A DNA stretch of 64,000 nt from Synaphobranchus kaupii (GCA_029718625.1 CM056376.1:84939975-85003974); one strand, 5' to 3'; positions 12,168 to 25,047 are shown, counted from the first letter of the stretch. Notes: generated from the sequence alone by a model not told the origin. A program made the numbers and translations.

Positions 12168-13457
12168 AATTAATTTATAATTTCAGGGAAATATAGGGCC
12201 TACTATAATTGGGACATGAACTACTACCACTAGGGGGCGACCGTGGATAGGGTAAGCGTAACTGACAAGGAGTAATAATGAACGCAAACCCATAGTTTTC
12301 TTATTCCAGGTGCGACATCGCATTTCGTAGAAATATAGCCCAGCTATAATTACAAAATGAGCAGGAACTCTTCGAGCAAATTGCAAGTATTACACGTGGC
12401 TTTTTATATGTTTAGATAGGACTACCATCACTTTTCTTACCAACTCGTAGCCAACATTTAAAAGTTTACCATACTTTTATGCCTTTACCATAGCTTGTAT
12501 CATAATCCCCACTGGGCACTAGACGTCTATTAGATCATCCAAGGAGCCGCTAAATCAGATCTAAGCATCTATGATATCTTTTAGCTTTTTTTTTAGCCCG
12601 GCTAAAATGCGTCTACAACGTACACGTTCCATATATAACACATTTTATTACATAAGTATCATATCAGTTGCAAATTCAAAGACAACATGGAAATTGATTA
12701 ATGTGTATGCATTTCTCAAAAGTCATTGCTTTGGCAAGCGAAATACGGTCTACGTAGACGCAATTTCACTGCATGTAATGTTTCACTTAAAATGTCAAAA
12801 CATTTCAACTATTTGTTGCCACAAGAGGTTTGGGCGAACAAGGCACATGTTTCTATCCTAGGCAGACAGAGTTTTTACCCCAAAATACTGTTGCACGAAT
12901 TGCTGCAGTGTGCATGTGACTTATAAAGTAACTGTGTTATGCAGAAATTTACGCCGCATTTAGGCTTTATAAGAAGCCAAATAATAAAAATAAAACCTGA
13001 ATAAAAAATCTAGGTATTTTTCTGCACAAACTGAGAATGTGTGTAGGCCTACATTATATAAGTGAATAAATTAACTTCATGTTTTGGCATAAATGCAATA
13101 TCTCCATCAGGACACATCAGCAAATACTGTAGCTATGTGGGCTATAGACCTACTGTTGTGCAATGGGACGTTTAGTCGTAGCCTATGAGTTGATAAGAAA
13201 AGCGTAGGAATCTAAACATGTAAAAAGCCACGTCGAATACTTGCAACTTGCTCTAAGAATTCCAGCTCATTTTGTAATTATAGCTGGGCTATATTTCTGC
13301 AGAATGTCATGTCCTGGAATAAGAAAACTATGGATTTGCGTTCATTATTACTCCTTGTCAATTATGCTTACCCTATCCACGGTCGTCCCCTAGTGGTAGT
13401 AGTTCACGTCCCAATTATAGTAGCCTATTCATATTTCTCTAAAATTATAAATTAATT
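12168..13457. mobile_element. long-inverted-repeat element nested in the hAT remnant
   Basis: About 250 bp at 12168-12420 recurs inverted at 13205-13457. Shared blocks include AATTAATTTATAATTT, CTACTATAATTGGGAC, GGATAGGGTAAGC and AGCTATAATTACAAAATGAG. The 780 bp between has no coding similarity I recognise. AAACGAC occurs just outside both ends but not at equal distance, so a target duplication is only possible. Superfamily unknown. Confidence 0.7.
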
Positions 13458-13483
13458 TACTACTTTAAAAACGAAACGACATT

Positions 13484-13683
13484 TTGACAACTCCTGTAGG
13501 ATATAAGCAGAGTTCAACTATTTATCCTCATCTAAAACCTCTTGCCCTGGACCTGTTAGCGATGCCTGCATCCCAGGTCTTTGTAGAGCGGGTTTTTAGT
13601 GCCACAGGTGGCCTTACCTGTGGCCACCGAAACAGGGCAAGGCTGACCCTGGAAAGGAGTGCTTTCCTTAAAATGAATCACTG
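13484..13683 (+). pseudogene. hAT C-terminal dimerisation domain fragment
   Basis: An open frame ending at a stop reads STIYPHLKPLALDLLAMPAS, then QVFVERVFSATGGL and LTLERSAFLKMNH. YPxLxxLAxDLLAxPAS, ERVFSATG and FLKMN are the signature blocks of the hAT family C-terminal domain. The rest of the transposase is not attached, so this is a remnant. Confidence 0.88.
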
Positions 13684-14528
13684 AAGTAATGGTAATGAAT
13701 GGAACTGGTGATGGGGGAATTTACTTGTGTGAGCACTGGGTGTGGTTGGCATTGCAAGGCCATTAATTGATTTATGTTTCAGGTTTTTTTTATAATTTTT
13801 TTTTATTCTGATGTGTGGCATTTTTGGTGGATTCAATAAATCAATACAAATATGCCAAAGAAATAATGTTACTTGTCTCAACTTATTAATAATAAAACAG
13901 ATGCTGCATCAGCTAGCCACTCAGCATTAGCCTACAACTTAAAGGGGGATATCATGAAATCTATAAAATATAAAATATAGTGTTGGACAGTTGAACAAAT
14001 ATTTCTGCATATGTATTACATTATCCCTCAAGACAGAAATAGACCTGATAACAACATTCCCAGACCAGCCAGTATCAGATGCAACATCACTATAGCACTA
14101 ATGCAAGTACACTATGCTAACCAAGCTAACCACTACTGCTAACCAAGCAGCAAAACACAAAAAAATATTCTTATATTTTAGATATTAGATATTGATTACA
14201 TATTGCAGATTACATCTAGGTTTTCCTTTCCCTGTTTAATTTCCTTCCCTGCTTGCAGAGTTTATTTTCCGAGTGGCTGCTTCCAGTCTCAGGGTGTGAG
14301 AAGCTTTCAACAAAGATGCTCAGCTGAATGAATTTGGGTGCTCACGTAATCGTGCATTTTTTTTAACGGTCAAAGTTGGGCCACTCTGAGTGTTTCAAAT
14401 TATTTTCCTTTCAGATTGTATTTTAGTGACCTGTCTTCATTTGCAGATGGAAAATGGCCATATTATATTCAGTGATGGAATTTTTTATATGATGAATACA
14501 GAGCCCAAAAAGCACCACTCTTAGATCT
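13684..14528. other. no gene recognised
   Basis: AT-rich sequence after the hAT stop codon. It may contain the unidentified right end of that element. Confidence 0.4.
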
Positions 14529-14542
14529 TAGAGTGTGTGTGA

Positions 14543-14625
<83 letters not shown>

Positions 14626-14749
14626 TGCGTGCCTGCGTGCCTGCGTGCGTGGGTGCATGCGTGCGTGCGTGCGTGTGTGTGTGTATGTGTGTATATGTGT
14701 GTGTGTGTGTATGTGTGTGTGTGTGTGTGTGCGTATGTGTGTTTGTGAC

Positions 14750-14780
<31 letters not shown>

Positions 14781-14895
14781 ATATGTGTGTGCGTATGTGT
14801 GTTTGTGACCGTGTGTGTGTGTGTGTGTGTGTGTGCGTATGTGTGTTTGTGACTGTGTGTGTATATGTGTGTGCGTATGTGTGTTTGTGACTGTG
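14529..14895. repeat. compound (TG)n / TGCG microsatellite
   Basis: Long TG runs are interrupted by GTGCGTGC blocks and a repeated GTATGTGTGTTTGTGACTG-type segment. Open frames in it are low-complexity CVCV or HTHT. Confidence 0.97.
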
Positions 14896-17030
14896 GGGCA
14901 GTGCGACCGCTTTTCCCGCTTCAGAGGAAGTTTACAAACAGGCACTCTACACGATGACACAGTCACTTCTGTCATTCAATGCTTTTTACTTTTTTGTTTG
15001 TTTGTTTTTTTTGTAGATTTTCATCAAAATGCACCTTTTAGACTTTTAGATCTGATACTGGCACAAAAAGGCTCTGCCAGACCTCAATGGTTTGTGTTGT
15101 ACACAGAACAATATTCTGTGTTAAATCAACTCTGATAGAGTATATTAACTCCCATTTGAATATTAATATTAACACTGTTATAGCTGAATTAACACTGAAT
15201 ATGTGTACAAGTACATAGAAACAATATTGAAATTTAGATCAGTAATCGGGCACTTGTGGGTTCCATCCGTGCTGTAATGTAAACATTCTGGGATCGAATC
15301 AGAACCGGGCCTCCTCTGACTGTGGCTGCGGGTCAGACCAGGCTGCACAAGCCCGGACCCAGCATCTTATTGGGTTATAGCCCGGACCTGCCGTGTTATT
15401 GGGTTATAGCGCTCTTGCTGCCTGAGTGCAGTGTTTGTGTAGCGGTCTATAGCGCCTCCTGCTGCCTGAGTGCAGTGTTTGTGTAGCGGTCTGTTCCAGG
15501 AACTGCCCGCTATGGTAAGGAGGGGCAGCTGGCCCCGCATGTTTTGGAGAATATTCAGACGAGCCCGCGCTCCAGAGACAGTCTTACCATCGTCTTACCA
15601 TCATAAAAAACTACCACCAATAATTTATTTAAATAGAACCAAAGGCAAACACCATTCTTAACATAAAGTCTCACCATCTGACTGATTTTGTTGTAATAAT
15701 TATTGGAGCTCTTTAATTCACAAAAAAACAATTAGTATTTTCTCCGTTTTAGTATCTACCAAAATTGTATGCCGGCTCTTAAAATGTTATGCAGCTGAAG
15801 AACAAGGAGAACAGATAACAAAGAGGAATGAGTCTAATTATCTACAGAAACATATTCTAGGGAACTTTATTAAGATTACAATTCTTCTATGCTTTTATTT
15901 TCACATCAAATTAGTTTCAATTAATTAAATTCTTGTTTTTATTTTGCTTTTTGAGCCTTTCGTTGGCACGTATAAATCTTCCCTTGAAATACTGAAATTT
16001 TAATTCATAACTATTCTTTGGTTTATGTAGATATTGAATGCGGTTTGAAGGCCAAGATGCCACTAGAGGCTTATTTGTTCTCTGAAACACAGGTCCTTTC
16101 TAACATTGGGGCAATGGCCGTTGATGTTGTTGAGGTCACGTAAGTCTCAGATGTTAAAGCCTGTTTTGCCTTTGAGTGCATGTCTCTTTTCCTCGTGCTT
16201 TGCATTGCCTTACCTATTCAAAACAGGGTTGCATTTGTTTGTTGATATGTATTCATATGCATATACAGTGTTTGTTGATATGTATTCATATGCATATACA
16301 GTTGGCTGCATGTTGAAAACTGGGGGCTGTGCTTTCTGTGATGCTTCTAGCATTATCTCAGCACATGCAGACACACACAATCTACAATGTCAACCTAAAG
16401 GAGTTCTCACTTCTATTTCAGGGATTGGAGTAGGGATTCATTACATTCAGACTTACATTCTGAAGACATAATGTTTTGTAGCTTTGCAAGGTTTATAGAT
16501 TCCAAAATCAGGTGCATATGACTGTGTATAGTGGTTTTATTTTATTTATTAAATTGACAAAACTTGCACATTATGTTTCTGCCATATGTTTACAGTTCTG
16601 GTACAAGAAATGTCATTTATTTTGTCCAAAACTATTTTATTATTTCAATTTAGTAATTTCAGCAAAATACAGTGGATTGAAATAAATATGTTTATTATGC
16701 ATTATGTTAGAGATTTGCATTTATAGGTAACATCTGTTTGATTAAAACAACAGATCCATTGCCAGATGCAACTAAAAACAACAAACTGGAAAAGATTTTC
16801 AAACAGTAAAAAAAAATCACTGAAAAGGAAAATCCACAAGAATATACAAACAATGCGCACGTAATGAATGTTTATCTTCAGACAGTAAAGTGTTTATGAT
16901 CACACAGTAAAGTTCTCTGCTTATTCCCCTGTGAAAGACAGCAGCTTTCCTTGCTTTATCCTGCACACACAACAGTAGAAGAAAAGAGACCATCCGTCAG
17001 AGCTCTAGAGACAGACAGGATTACCAGTGA
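14896..17030. other. no gene recognised
   Basis: Unique-looking sequence with a ~43 bp duplication near 15400-15490 (CTGCCTGAGTGCAGTGTTTG) and a 32 bp duplication at 16238-16301 (TTGATATGTATTCATATGCA). No coding family was recognised. Confidence 0.5.
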
Positions 17031-17039
17031 GTCGTAAGG

Positions 17040-17150
17040 TAGTAGCGGGGAGTGCGGGGGGGATCGGATGGTAAGGTAGGTAGCGGGGAGTGGCCGGGGG
17101 GATCGGAGGGGTAAGGTAGGTAGCAGGGAGTGCGGGGGGATCGGAGGGTG
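17040..17150. repeat. ~40 bp G-rich repeat, 3 copies
   Basis: The unit contains GTAGCGGGGAGTGCGGGGGG and then ATCGGAGGGTAAGGTAG. Confidence 0.8.
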
Positions 17151-17550
17151 TTTGGCGATTGGGGGGTTCAGCCCTTGCTGGGGGGGAAACCTCCAGAGCC
17201 CCCACTTTAGCAAACACAAGGTCACCACGGGGTGACGGGTCTGATGGACCCCTGGATGAAGCTTTTGTTGCCGGGGTCGTATTTGTCTGTACTTCTTGCC
17301 TGTCGCCGTGGTGACACGTTTTCATTGTATCGGAGCTAAAATGGCTTCCAAGGATATTAATTTGCCCCTGCAAGCACAACTGTAGTGAGGCTCGGTGGAA
17401 TTCAATAAGCACCCCCACCCCCCCATTCTCTTCCAGTGCCCCCCCCCCCTCCCCCATAATCCCATCTCTATTTGAAGGGGAGACTTAATAATAATAAGCA
17501 GAAATCTGGGATGGAATCGGATGGGGTCAGCATGAGCAAACATAACAGGG

Positions 17551-17744
17551 TGGGTGAGAGAGAGAGGAGATAGGGGGAGGGAGAGACAGAGGGGAGAGAA
17601 GGGGAGAGAGAGAGGAGAGAGACGAGGGAGGGAAGAAGGAGAAAGGGGAAGGAGAGAGCGAGGGACGGAAGAAGGAGAGAGGGGGAGAGAGAGAGGAGAG
17701 AGAGTGAGGGAGGGAAGAAGGAGAGAGGGGGGCGGAGAGAGAGA
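17551..17744. repeat. purine-rich GGGAGA tract
   Basis: About 190 bp of almost pure G and A with GGGAGAGA words. It directly precedes the 40 bp array. Confidence 0.9.
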
Positions 17745-17745
17745 T

Positions 17746-18829
17746 CTGCTCCGTGTGTTACGGCTGTGGAACGCAGACTAGCTTCTGCTCCGTGTTGTTA
17801 CGGCTGTTGGAACGCAGACTAGCTTTTGCTCCGTGTGTTACGGCTGTTGGAATGCAGACTAGCTTCTGCTCCGTGTGTTACGGCTGTTGGAACGCAGACT
17901 AGCTTCTATTCTGTGTGTTACAGCTGTTGGAACGCAGACTAGCTTCTGCTCCGTGTGTTACGGCTGTTGGAACGCAGACTAGCTTCTGCTCCATGTGTTA
18001 CAACTGTTGGAATGCAGACTAGCTTCTGCTCCGTGTGTTACAGCTGTAAGAACACAGACTAGCTTCTGCTTCGTGTGTTTCAGCTGTTGGAACACAGACT
18101 AGCTTCTGCTCTGTGTGTTACGGCTGTTGGAACGCAGACTAGCTTCTGCTCCGTGTGTTAAGGCTGTTGGAACGCAGACTAGCTTCTGCTCCCGTGTTAC
18201 GGCTGTTGGAACGCAGACTAGCTTCTGCTCCGTGTGTTACGGCTGTTGGAACGCAGACTAGCTTCTGCTCCGTGTGTTACGGCTGTTGGAACGCAGACTA
18301 GCTTCTGCTCCCGTGTGTTACGGCTGTTGGAACGCAGACTAGCTTCTGCTCCGTGTGTTATGGCTGTTGGAACGCAGACTAGCTTCTTCTCCGTGTGTTA
18401 CGGCTGTTGGACGCAGACTAGCTTCTGCTCCATGTGTTACAACTGTTGGAATGCAGACTAGCTTCTGCTCCGTGTGTTACAGCTGTAAGAACACAGACTA
18501 GCTTCTGCTCCGTGTGGTTTCAGCTGTTGGAACACAGACTAGCTTCTGCTCTGTGTGTTACGGCTGTTGGAACGCAGACTAGCTTCTGCTCCGTGTGTTA
18601 CGGCTGTAGGAACACAGACTAGCTTCTGCTCCGGGTGTGTTAAGGCTGTTGGAACGCAGACTAGCTTCTGCTCCATGTGTTTCAGCTGTAAGAACACAGA
18701 CTAGCTTCTGCTCCGTGTTTTACAGCTGTAAGAACACAGACTAGCTTCCTGCTCCATGTGTTACGGCTGTTGGAACGCAGACTAGCTTCTGCTCCCTGTG
18801 TTACGGCTTTAGGAACGCAGACTAGCTTC
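17746..18829. repeat. 40 bp minisatellite, about 27 copies
   Basis: The unit is CTGCTCCGTGTGTTACGGCT followed by GTTGGAACGCAGACTAGCTT. Variant copies (ACAGCTGTAAGAACAC) recur at intervals, suggesting spread of multi-unit blocks. Confidence 0.96.
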
Positions 18830-19020
18830 CTGACACATGAGTCATGTGACTTGAAAGGAATTGGGGCTCCAGCACATTTTGCATTACGCTTCAATGTGGC
18901 CTCTGGGATTGAATTAGGGCAAATCTATTATACAGTTGCCATGGAGACCCTGGCACAACTACTGATAAAGTGTGTGATGTTTGGGGCCTGCTGCAGACTG
19001 GCATACCGTATCTGAACAGG

Positions 19021-19080
19021 GAGACTGTGTGTGTGAGTGAGTGTGCCTGCCTGCCTGTATATGTGTGTTTGTATATGTGT

Positions 19081-19114
<34 letters not shown>

Positions 19115-19138
19115 GTGTGTGAGTGTGCCTGCCCTGCC

Positions 19139-19186
<48 letters not shown>

Positions 19187-19195
19187 TGTGTGTGT
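19021..19195. repeat. (TG)n microsatellite
   Basis: Two TG runs are separated by GAGTGTGCCTGCC-type segments. Confidence 0.95.
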
Positions 19196-19249
19196 TTAGC
19201 TGGTTATAGACTCTTGTGATGGATGTCTTGTATTCTGATTGAATTTCCA

Positions 19250-19425
19250 GAGTCACAGGGAGGGAGAGGAGGTGGGATTGGAGAGTCACAGGGAGGGAGA
19301 GGAGGTGGGATTGGAGAGTCACAGGAGGGAGAGGAGGTGGGATTGGGGAGTCACAGGGGAGGGAGAGGAGGTGGGATTGGAGAGTCACAGGGAGGGAGAG
19401 GAGGTGGGATTGGGGAGGTCACTGG
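19250..19425. repeat. 33 bp minisatellite, 5 copies
   Basis: The unit contains GAGTCACAGGGAGGGAGAGG and then AGGTGGGATTGG. Confidence 0.93.
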
Positions 19426-19513
19426 AGTAACTCAGGCTTTCACCCCTTTAGTCAGGATTGCACAAAAAAATAGTAATATTATAATTTACAATATGAAACT
19501 TTAATACTTATAG

Positions 19514-21492
19514 GGCCCTATCTTGGCGATCTTGGCGCTTAGTCTAAGCACAAGCAAGTCCAATTTTGGGCGTGTCCAAGTCCACTTTTGCTATTTTAAC
19601 GGCGTGTTTTTTGGGCGCTAAGCACGACGCAAGGTGCAACTGGCTGAACCTAGTCGCTTCATTAATTATAGGTGTGTCTTGGGCGTGACATGCAATAAAC
19701 CAATCAAAATGTCATATCCCATTCCCTTTAAAAGCCTGCTTTTCCACCTTGGCGGATTGCTTGATGGCGAAACAGACATGCTTGTGCGTGTTTAGTGTGA
19801 TCAAGGAATAGGCTACTAATGGAGTATGATCAATATTATTCGGACTAACCATTAGCCTATGAGTTCCCGGTAATTCCAGACAGGGCTTTTATTTTACAAA
19901 ATATATGCGGTTTTAAATTTCGTTAAAAGGACCTGCAACAGCTGAGAATAAGCTATCAATGGCTTCAGTCTCACCTTAGAAAACGCCAAATTAGCCTGCT
20001 TGTTCAGCGAAATTTCGTTTGATTATGCACTGAAAGTGTCAAACATCAATTCCAAGAGGCTGTTCTCATGGAGTTCTCGAAGTTCAAGCTTCATCCAAAG
20101 TTCATTAGGCTACCTGCATAGTAGGCTAATATTGATTAATAACATACATACCGTTATTTTGCCTTAATGATGACACTAAATAGCCTACAATAAAGCTGTC
20201 AGGTTCGCAACCCATATGTTCACGCATATTTCCCCTTGTTTAATAATGTCCTGTTTATGGAAATGTGACCAACCTGTTTTACTTGTAGCCTAATCCTTTA
20301 AAACAATCCACTTTCCCAGGAAGACCGTGAAACGTGCGACTTACAGCAGGGGAAACAGAGAACATGCAGCGCACGTGCAGAGAATGGCATTAAAATTAAT
20401 TGTGAATTAATTGTGTAACGTGCTGCAAATTTGTTTTAGTTTCTAATTAGACGCTTAGTTCTCTTTAAAATCGTTTTGTTCAGTTATGGAATAACGGGTG
20501 AAATCAGCTGGGTTTTTAAACGGTGAGAGTATGGAAACCTGGTCACTGTAATTAAAAAAATATGAAGGACGAAGAATAGCTAAGGTTACAATTTAGTAAC
20601 ATGGTGACATTTATCTCCGTTTTTTTAAACCATAGACTATCGAAAAAAACCTTATGCACAGCGAATCCGCTGTAGCCTATAGGCTATTTGAAAAACAATA
20701 AATGCAATATTCACTGGACAAGGTTTTGAACTTTTTTCAGTCACAAACCATTCTATTTACTTACAGGCTGTATTCATAGATAAACAGAGCTGTATTGTAA
20801 TGACATCTGAAGCGCATTTTCAGAACTTAAATGTCCGTCTATTGCTGGTGCGCGAGTTTTCCATTGAATAACAATTCACGCATTAGGTGTAAATGACAAT
20901 TCGCGCATTAGGGTTGATATATGTGTTTATCAGCTGCTTTTTAATGGATAGCCATTGTCCCGTACCATCGCACATCGCCTGGATGTTGATGGAGTGGGCT
21001 GAAAGCAATTTAATGTGCATGGCATTCCCCTTCGCTGAGGGAAAGGTAGGCTACGGACCCTTTTATTATTATGTATTTTTTTATATAGGCTACACAATAA
21101 TACTATTTCACATTGTAATCTTGATATTTTAATCATGCTTGTGCGCGCCCCTGTGTGTAACAGACAGGAGGGTACGCGCATTGTGCAAACGCCTTTGTAG
21201 ACGCACTTATATGCGCCGTTAAAATAACATGTATACAACTGCGACATGACTTTAGACCAGGTTAGTGGTGGTTCTAGCGCAAGCGCTTCTGCTGGCTCAA
21301 GATAGCAATACGCCAAAAAGAATCCTGGCCACTCCTCATCTTAAGACCAACACGCCCAAACGGTGCAAGAGTACATGCTAGTTAAACGGCGTGAGCGTTA
21401 GGCGTTATAATGAACCTACCGCCGAGTGTAAGATAGCAAAGACACTTGCGTTTGGGTTAGCGCCGCTTTGCGCCGGGTGTAAGATAGGGCCC
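19514..21492. mobile_element. 2 kb terminal-inverted-repeat DNA element
   Basis: GGGCCCTATCTT begins at 19514 and its reverse complement AAGATAGGGCCC ends at 21492. Sub-terminal regions on both sides are rich in GGCGC/GCGCC words and AAGCGC motifs. This terminus type recurs in fish genomes. I found no intact transposase in the 1.98 kb, so it is probably non-autonomous. Superfamily left open; flanking duplication not obvious. Confidence 0.6.
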
Positions 21493-21594
21493 ATGATGTC
21501 TGTATTTCCATTTTATTCATAATAATGAAAAGAACAGGGTATCTGTGAAGAGTGATCTTTGATCTGTAGATCTTTTTTATATCATGTTTTATAC

Positions 21595-24537
21595 AAGAAC
21601 AATAGTACAGTACATATGGTGGTCTTGGGCATGGCTCAGAGCTCTCTGTGGGTTTCTGTAGCTTTGCTGCAAGAACAATAGTACAGTACATATGGTGGTC
21701 TTGGGTGTGGCTCAGAGCTCTCTCTGTGGGTTTCTGTAGCATGGCTCAGAGCTCTCTATGGGTTTCTGTAGCATGGCTCAGAGCTCTCTGTGGGTTTCTG
21801 TAGCATGGCTCAGAGCTCTCTGTGGGTTTCTGTAGCATGGCCCAGAGCTCTCTCTGGGTTTCTGTAGCATGGCTCAGAGCTCTCTCTGTGGGTTTCTGTA
21901 GCATGGCTCAGAGCTCTCTGTGGGTTTCTGTAGCATGGCTCAGAGCTCTATATGGGTTTCTGTAGCATGGCTCAGAGCTCTCTCTGGGTTTCTGTAGCAT
22001 GGCTCAGAGCTCTCTGTGGGTTTCTGTAGCATGGCTCAGAGCTCTCTCTGTGGGTTTCTGTAGCATGGCTCAGGGCTCTCTGTGGATTTCTGTAGCATGG
22101 CTCAGAGCTCTCTGTGGGTTTCTGTAGCATGGCTCAGAGCTCTCTGTGGGTTTCTGTAGCATGGCTCAGAGCTCTCTCTGTGGGTTTCTGTAGCATGGCT
22201 CAGAACTCTCTCTGTGGGTTTCTGTAGCATGGCTCAGAACTCTCTCTGTGGGTTTCTGTAGCATGGCTCAGAGCTCTCTGTGGGTTTCTGTAGCATGGCT
22301 CAGAGCTCTCTCTGTGGGTTTTCTGTAGCATGGCTCAGAGCTCTCTCTGTGGGTTTCTGTAGCATGGCTCAGAGCTCTCTCTGTGGGTTTCTGTAGCATG
22401 GCTCAGAGCTCTCTCTGTGGGTTTCTGTAGCATGGCTCAGAGCTCTCTCTGTGGGTTTCTGTAGCATGGCTCAGAGCTCTCTCTGTGGGTTTCTGTAGCA
22501 TGGCTCAGAGCTCTCTGTGGGTTCTGTAGCATGGCTCAGAGCTCTCTGTGGGTTTCTGTAGCATGGCTCAGAGCTCTCTCTGTGGGTTTCTGTAGCATGG
22601 CTCAGAGCTCTCTGTGGGTTTCTGTAGCATGGCTCAGAGCTCTCTATGGGTTTCTGTAGCATGGCTCAGAGCTCTCTGTGGGTTTCCTGTAGCATGGCTC
22701 AGAGCTCTCTCTGGGTTTCTGTAGCATGGCTCAGAGCTCTCTCTGGGTTTCTGTAGCATGGCTCAGAGCTCTCTCTGTGGGTTTCTGTAGCATGGCTCAG
22801 AGCTCTCTGTGGGTTTCTGTAGCATGGCTCAGAGCTCTCTATGGGTTTCTGTAGCATGGCTCAGAGCTCTCTGTGGGTTTCTGTAGCATGGCTCAGAGCT
22901 CTCTCTGTGGGTTTCTGTAGCATGGCTCAGAGCTCTCTATGGGTTTCTGTAGCATGGCTCAGAACTCTCTCTGTGGGTTTTCTGTAGCATGGCTCAGAGC
23001 TCTCTGTGGGTTTCTGTAGCATGGCCCAGAGCTCTCTCTGGGTTTCTGTAGCATGGCTCAGAGCTCTCTCTGTGGGTTTCTGTAGCATGGCTCAGAGCTC
23101 TCTGTGGGTTTCTGTAGCATGGCTCAGAGCTCTCTATGGGTTTCTGTAGCATGGCTCAGAGCTCTCTCTGGGTTTCTGTAGCATGGCTCAGAGCTCTCTG
23201 TGGGTTTCTGTAGCATGGCTCAGAGCTCTCTCTGTGGGTTTCTGTAGCATGGCTCAGAGCTCTCTGTGGATTTCTGTAGCATGGCTCAGAGCTCTCTGTG
23301 GGTTTCTGTAGCATGGCTCAGAGCTCTCTGTGGGTTTCTGTAGCATGGCTCAGAGCTCTCTCTGTGGGTTTCTGTAGCATGGCTCAGAACTCTCTCTGTG
23401 GGTTTCTGTAGCATGGCTCAGACTCTCTCTGTGGGTTTCTGTAGCATGGCTCAGAGCTCTCTGTGGGTTTCTGTAGCATGGCTCAGAGCTCTCTCTGTGG
23501 GTTTCTGTAGCATGGCTCAGAGCTCTCTCTGTGGGTTTCTGTAGCATGGCTCAGAGCTCTCTCTGTGGGTTTCTGTAGCATGGCTCAGAGCTCTCTCTGT
23601 GGGTTTCTGTAGCATGGCTCAGAGCTCTCTCTGTGGGTTTCTGTAGCATGGCTCAGAGCTCTCTCTGTGGGTTTCTGTAGCATGGCTCAGAGCTCTCTGT
23701 GGGTTTCTGTAGCATGGCTCAGAGCTCTCTGTGGGTTTCTGTAGCATGGCTCAGAGCTCTCTCTGTGGGTTTCTGTAGCATGGCTCAGAGCTCTCTGTGG
23801 GTTTCTGTAGCATGGCTCAGAGCTCTCTATGGGTTTCTGTAGCATGGCTCAGAGCTCTCTGTGGGTTTCTGTAGCATGGCTCAGAGCTCTCTCTGGGTTT
23901 CTGTAGCATGGCTCAGAGCTCTCTCTGGGTTTCTGTAGCATGGCTCAGAGCTCTCTCTGTGGGTTTCTGTAGCATGGCTCAGAGCTCTCTGTGGGTTTCT
24001 GTAGCATGGCTCAGAGCTCTCTATGGGTTTCTGTAGCATGGCTCAGAGCTCTCTGTGGGTTTCTGTAGCATGGCTCAGAGCTCTCTGTGGGTTTCTGTAG
24101 CATGGCTCAGAGCTCTCTCTGTGGGTTTCTGTAGCATGGCTCAGAGCTCTCTGTGGGTTTCTGTAGCATGGCTCAGAGCTCTCTGTGGGTTTCTGTAGCA
24201 TGGCTCAGAGCTCTCTCTGTTGGGTTTCTGTAGCATGGCTCAGAGCTCTCTCTGTGGGTTTCTGTAGCATGGCTCAGAGCTCTCTGGTGGGTTTCTGTAG
24301 CATGGCTCAGAGCTCTCTCTGTGGGTTTCTGTAGCATGGCTCAGAGCTCTCTCTGTGGGTTTCTGTAGCATGGCTCAGAGCTCTCTCTGTGAGTTTCTGT
24401 AGCATGGCTCAGAGCTCTCTCTGTGGGTTTCTGTAGCATGGCTCAGAGCTCTCTCTGTGGGTTTCTGTAGCATGGCTCAGAGCTCTCTGTGGGTTTCTGT
24501 AGCATGGCTCAGAGCTCTCTGTGGGTTTCTGTAGCTT
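21595..24537. repeat. 32/34 bp minisatellite, about 88 copies
   Basis: The unit is GGGTTTCTGTAGCATGGCTC followed by AGAGCTCTCTGT, with an optional extra CT that sets 32 or 34 bp. The left edge has two longer units containing AACAATAGTACAGTACATAT. Rare variants occur in the same order about 1.18 kb apart, so part of the array is a larger duplication. Confidence 0.97.
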
Positions 24538-24659
24538 TGCTGAAAGAAAGAGTGACAAAATGAAGAAAAAGTGAGGTAGACAAGAAGCAGAAGGACGTTT
24601 TGGCATCCTGGACCTCGTCTACCACCATCTCTGGAGACTTGGCAGGTGGCTCTGTAACC

Positions 24660-24668
24660 CCCCCCCCA
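24660..24668 (+). repeat. short C run
   Basis: A short C run lies between the array and an AT-rich stretch; nothing else was identified around it. Confidence 0.6.
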
Positions 24669-24854
24669 AAAATCTCACAACAGGGACTTGAATATGAATC
24701 TTTAATGTTCCATCAAAAGAAACAGCCACTTTTGTGTTCAACTTTTTATTAATAATTCAAAGTTCAGGAATCAAAGTTAAAACAAACAAAATTACAAAAA
24801 GAAACAGCCACTGCAGAGATTCTATCAAAGCGATGGAAAATAACAATTATCAGT

Positions 24855-24990
24855 GTGTGTTTGCAATCCCCCTGCGATGGGAACACAGACTAAGGGTGTA
24901 TTCCTGCCTCTCGCCCAATGCATGCTGGGATAGGCTCCGGCCCCCCCCACAACCCTGACCAAGCGGGTTAGATAATGGATGGGTTGCAAA
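24855..24990 (-). repeat. common fish interspersed repeat (inverted, truncated copy)
   Basis: GTGTATTCCTGCCTC, CCCAATGCATGCTGGGATAG and GGTTAGATAATGGATGGG match the reverse complement of the first half of the repeat at 34541. Only about 135 bp remain. Confidence 0.55.
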
Positions 24991-25047
24991 AAAAATAAAA
25001 TAAAATAAGTCAATCTTAACAAACATATTAGTCTTATATTTAGACTT

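Larger units (their letters stand above)
11127..13683 (+). mobile_element. decayed hAT transposon (nested insertion inside)
   Basis: The left end begins CAGTGTTCATTTTGTCAACC near 11127, hAT-like. It is followed by a broken BED zinc finger (about 11645-11830) and, 1.6 kb further, a clear hAT dimerisation domain (13484-13683). The transposase core between is absent or decayed, and 12168-13457 is a second element with long inverted repeats. Outer boundaries are approximate; the right terminus was not identified. Confidence 0.65.

Noticed and set aside
14469..14975. CVCV and HTHT open frames, also at 30206-30458 and 32672-33132
   Set aside because: They are translations of (TG)n/(CA)n runs.
20930..21316. 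128-codon minus-strand frame inside the 2 kb element
   Set aside because: I looked for transposase motifs and found none. It spans the GCGC-rich subterminal region and is probably fortuitous.
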